Of a stretch of 64,000 nucleotides of DNA, positions 63,753-64,000 are shown in pieces. Where the stretch lies: the NCBI RefSeq assembly GCF_019834675.1, contig NZ_JABUBU010000005.1:1-64000 (forward strand), read 5' to 3'. Each line of letters begins with the position of its first letter. Position 1 is the first letter of the stretch. The stretch is from Rhodococcoides corynebacterioides. GTDB taxonomy: Bacteria; Actinomycetota; Actinomycetes; Mycobacteriales; Mycobacteriaceae. The notes under the pieces are model-generated. The model worked only from the letters and a program-made list of their open reading frames with translations. It was not told the origin of the DNA and made no database searches. The translations under genes and the position numbers were made by a program.

Positions 63753-64000
63753 ATGTCCAAGCACAGTCCCGGGCGGTCACGGAGATCACGAAGCGCAGCA
63801 ACCGCTGCGCCAGTTGTCATCGGTTGCGTCGTGCTCACCTCCGGTGGGTACGGCGACATCGCGCATGCAGCGCCGCAGGACTTCGTGACCGCACCGGACA
63901 CCGCGCAGAGCGGCACCACGAACGCCACCCCGGTCCCGGCTCCGACGTCCCAGCGTGAGTTCCTGCCCGGGTTCACCCCGTCACCGCAGGTCCAGCAGTC
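63753..64000 (+). CDS. Exported protein, cut by the window end
   Basis: Only the first 82 residues are inside. MSKHSPGRSRRSRSAAT is a basic N-region, followed by a hydrophobic core PVVIGCVVLTSGGYG and a likely cleavage at AHA-AP near residue 39. The mature start is Thr/Pro-rich (PVPAPTSQREFLPGF). GGAG lies 8 nt before the ATG. No family can be named from this part. Confidence 0.65.
   Translation, partial: MSKHSPGRSRRSRSAATAAPVVIGCVVLTSGGYGDIAHAAPQDFVTAPDTAQSGTTNATPVPAPTSQREFLPGFTPSPQVQQ

Larger units (their letters stand above)
56590..64000. mobile_element. Left end of an integrated element (continues past the window)
   Basis: Starting at the tRNA-Thr fragment, gene packing and composition change. 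Intergenic stretches are A/T-richer, and the cargo is an Mrr-type nuclease, a secreted beta-propeller, an XRE/IrrE/DUF6545/P450 cassette and an exported protein. No integrase or transfer gene is inside the window. If the tRNA site is an attachment site, an intact tRNA-Thr(CGT) transcribed leftward should mark the other end, and the integrase may lie there. Confidence 0.55.

Overview
The window is a high-GC actinobacterial chromosome segment. Its gene order and protein sequences point to the Mycobacteriales, most likely Rhodococcus or a close relative. The left 23 kb keeps the order known from Mycobacterium tuberculosis between clpC1 and ppa: clpC1, lsr2, lysS, coaX, panD, panC, the DUF2520 gene, the folate genes, ftsH, hpt, tilS, a zincin gene, dacB and ppa. 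Many genes there overlap by 4 bp (ATGA or GTGA), so translational coupling is the rule. Start codons were moved where a ribosome binding site or an overlap argues for it.

Layout. 0.1-5.0 kb: protein quality control (ClpC), the xenogeneic silencer Lsr2 and lysyl-tRNA synthetase. 5.1-6.3 kb: a cysteine catabolism operon (rhodanese, cysteine dioxygenase) preceded by a 12-codon cysteine-rich leader. 6.3-16.4 kb: pantothenate/CoA genes (coaX, panD, panC, DUF2520), envelope-associated DUF genes, folate genes (folK, folB, folP, folE) and ftsH, all leftward. 16.6-22.5 kb: membrane protein, amidase, hpt, tilS, zincin and D,D-carboxypeptidase. 22.7-28.6 kb: ppa, a PAS protein, a coupled pair of small genes, a crotonase, a YbaK-type editing protein, and a cysteine-desulfurase-like gene behind a SAM-IV-type riboswitch. 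28.6-34.6 kb: a TetR regulator divergent from a Pls/PosA-type single-module peptide synthetase that overlaps an M1 metallopeptidase gene. 34.6-47.7 kb: accessory metabolism and regulation (MFS with GntR, acyl-CoA dehydrogenase, M23 peptidase, GAF-ANTAR, SGNH hydrolase, SDR, DUF2231, deacetylase, VOC, GAF) and a stress module (sigma factor, Asp23-like protein, aquaporin). 47.7-54.9 kb: a kdpFABCD potassium uptake operon with no kdpE beside it. 55-56.4 kb: small conserved proteins.

At 56590-56634 there is a detached 3' part of a tRNA-Thr(CGT) gene, with no 5' half attached. Everything to its right looks different: looser packing, visibly more A+T between genes, and typical mobile cargo. That cargo is an Mrr-type nuclease, a secreted beta-propeller, a five-gene overlapping cassette (two XRE-type regulators, ImmA/IrrE protease, DUF6545 membrane protein, cytochrome P450) and an exported protein cut by the window end. 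I read this as the left end of an integrated element extending past the window.

The observations most worth following are the XRE/IrrE/DUF6545/P450 cassette, the cysteine-codon leader ahead of cysteine dioxygenase, the SAM-IV riboswitch on a desulfurase gene, the tRNA-Thr junction, and a palindromic repeat present twice, about 21 kb apart.
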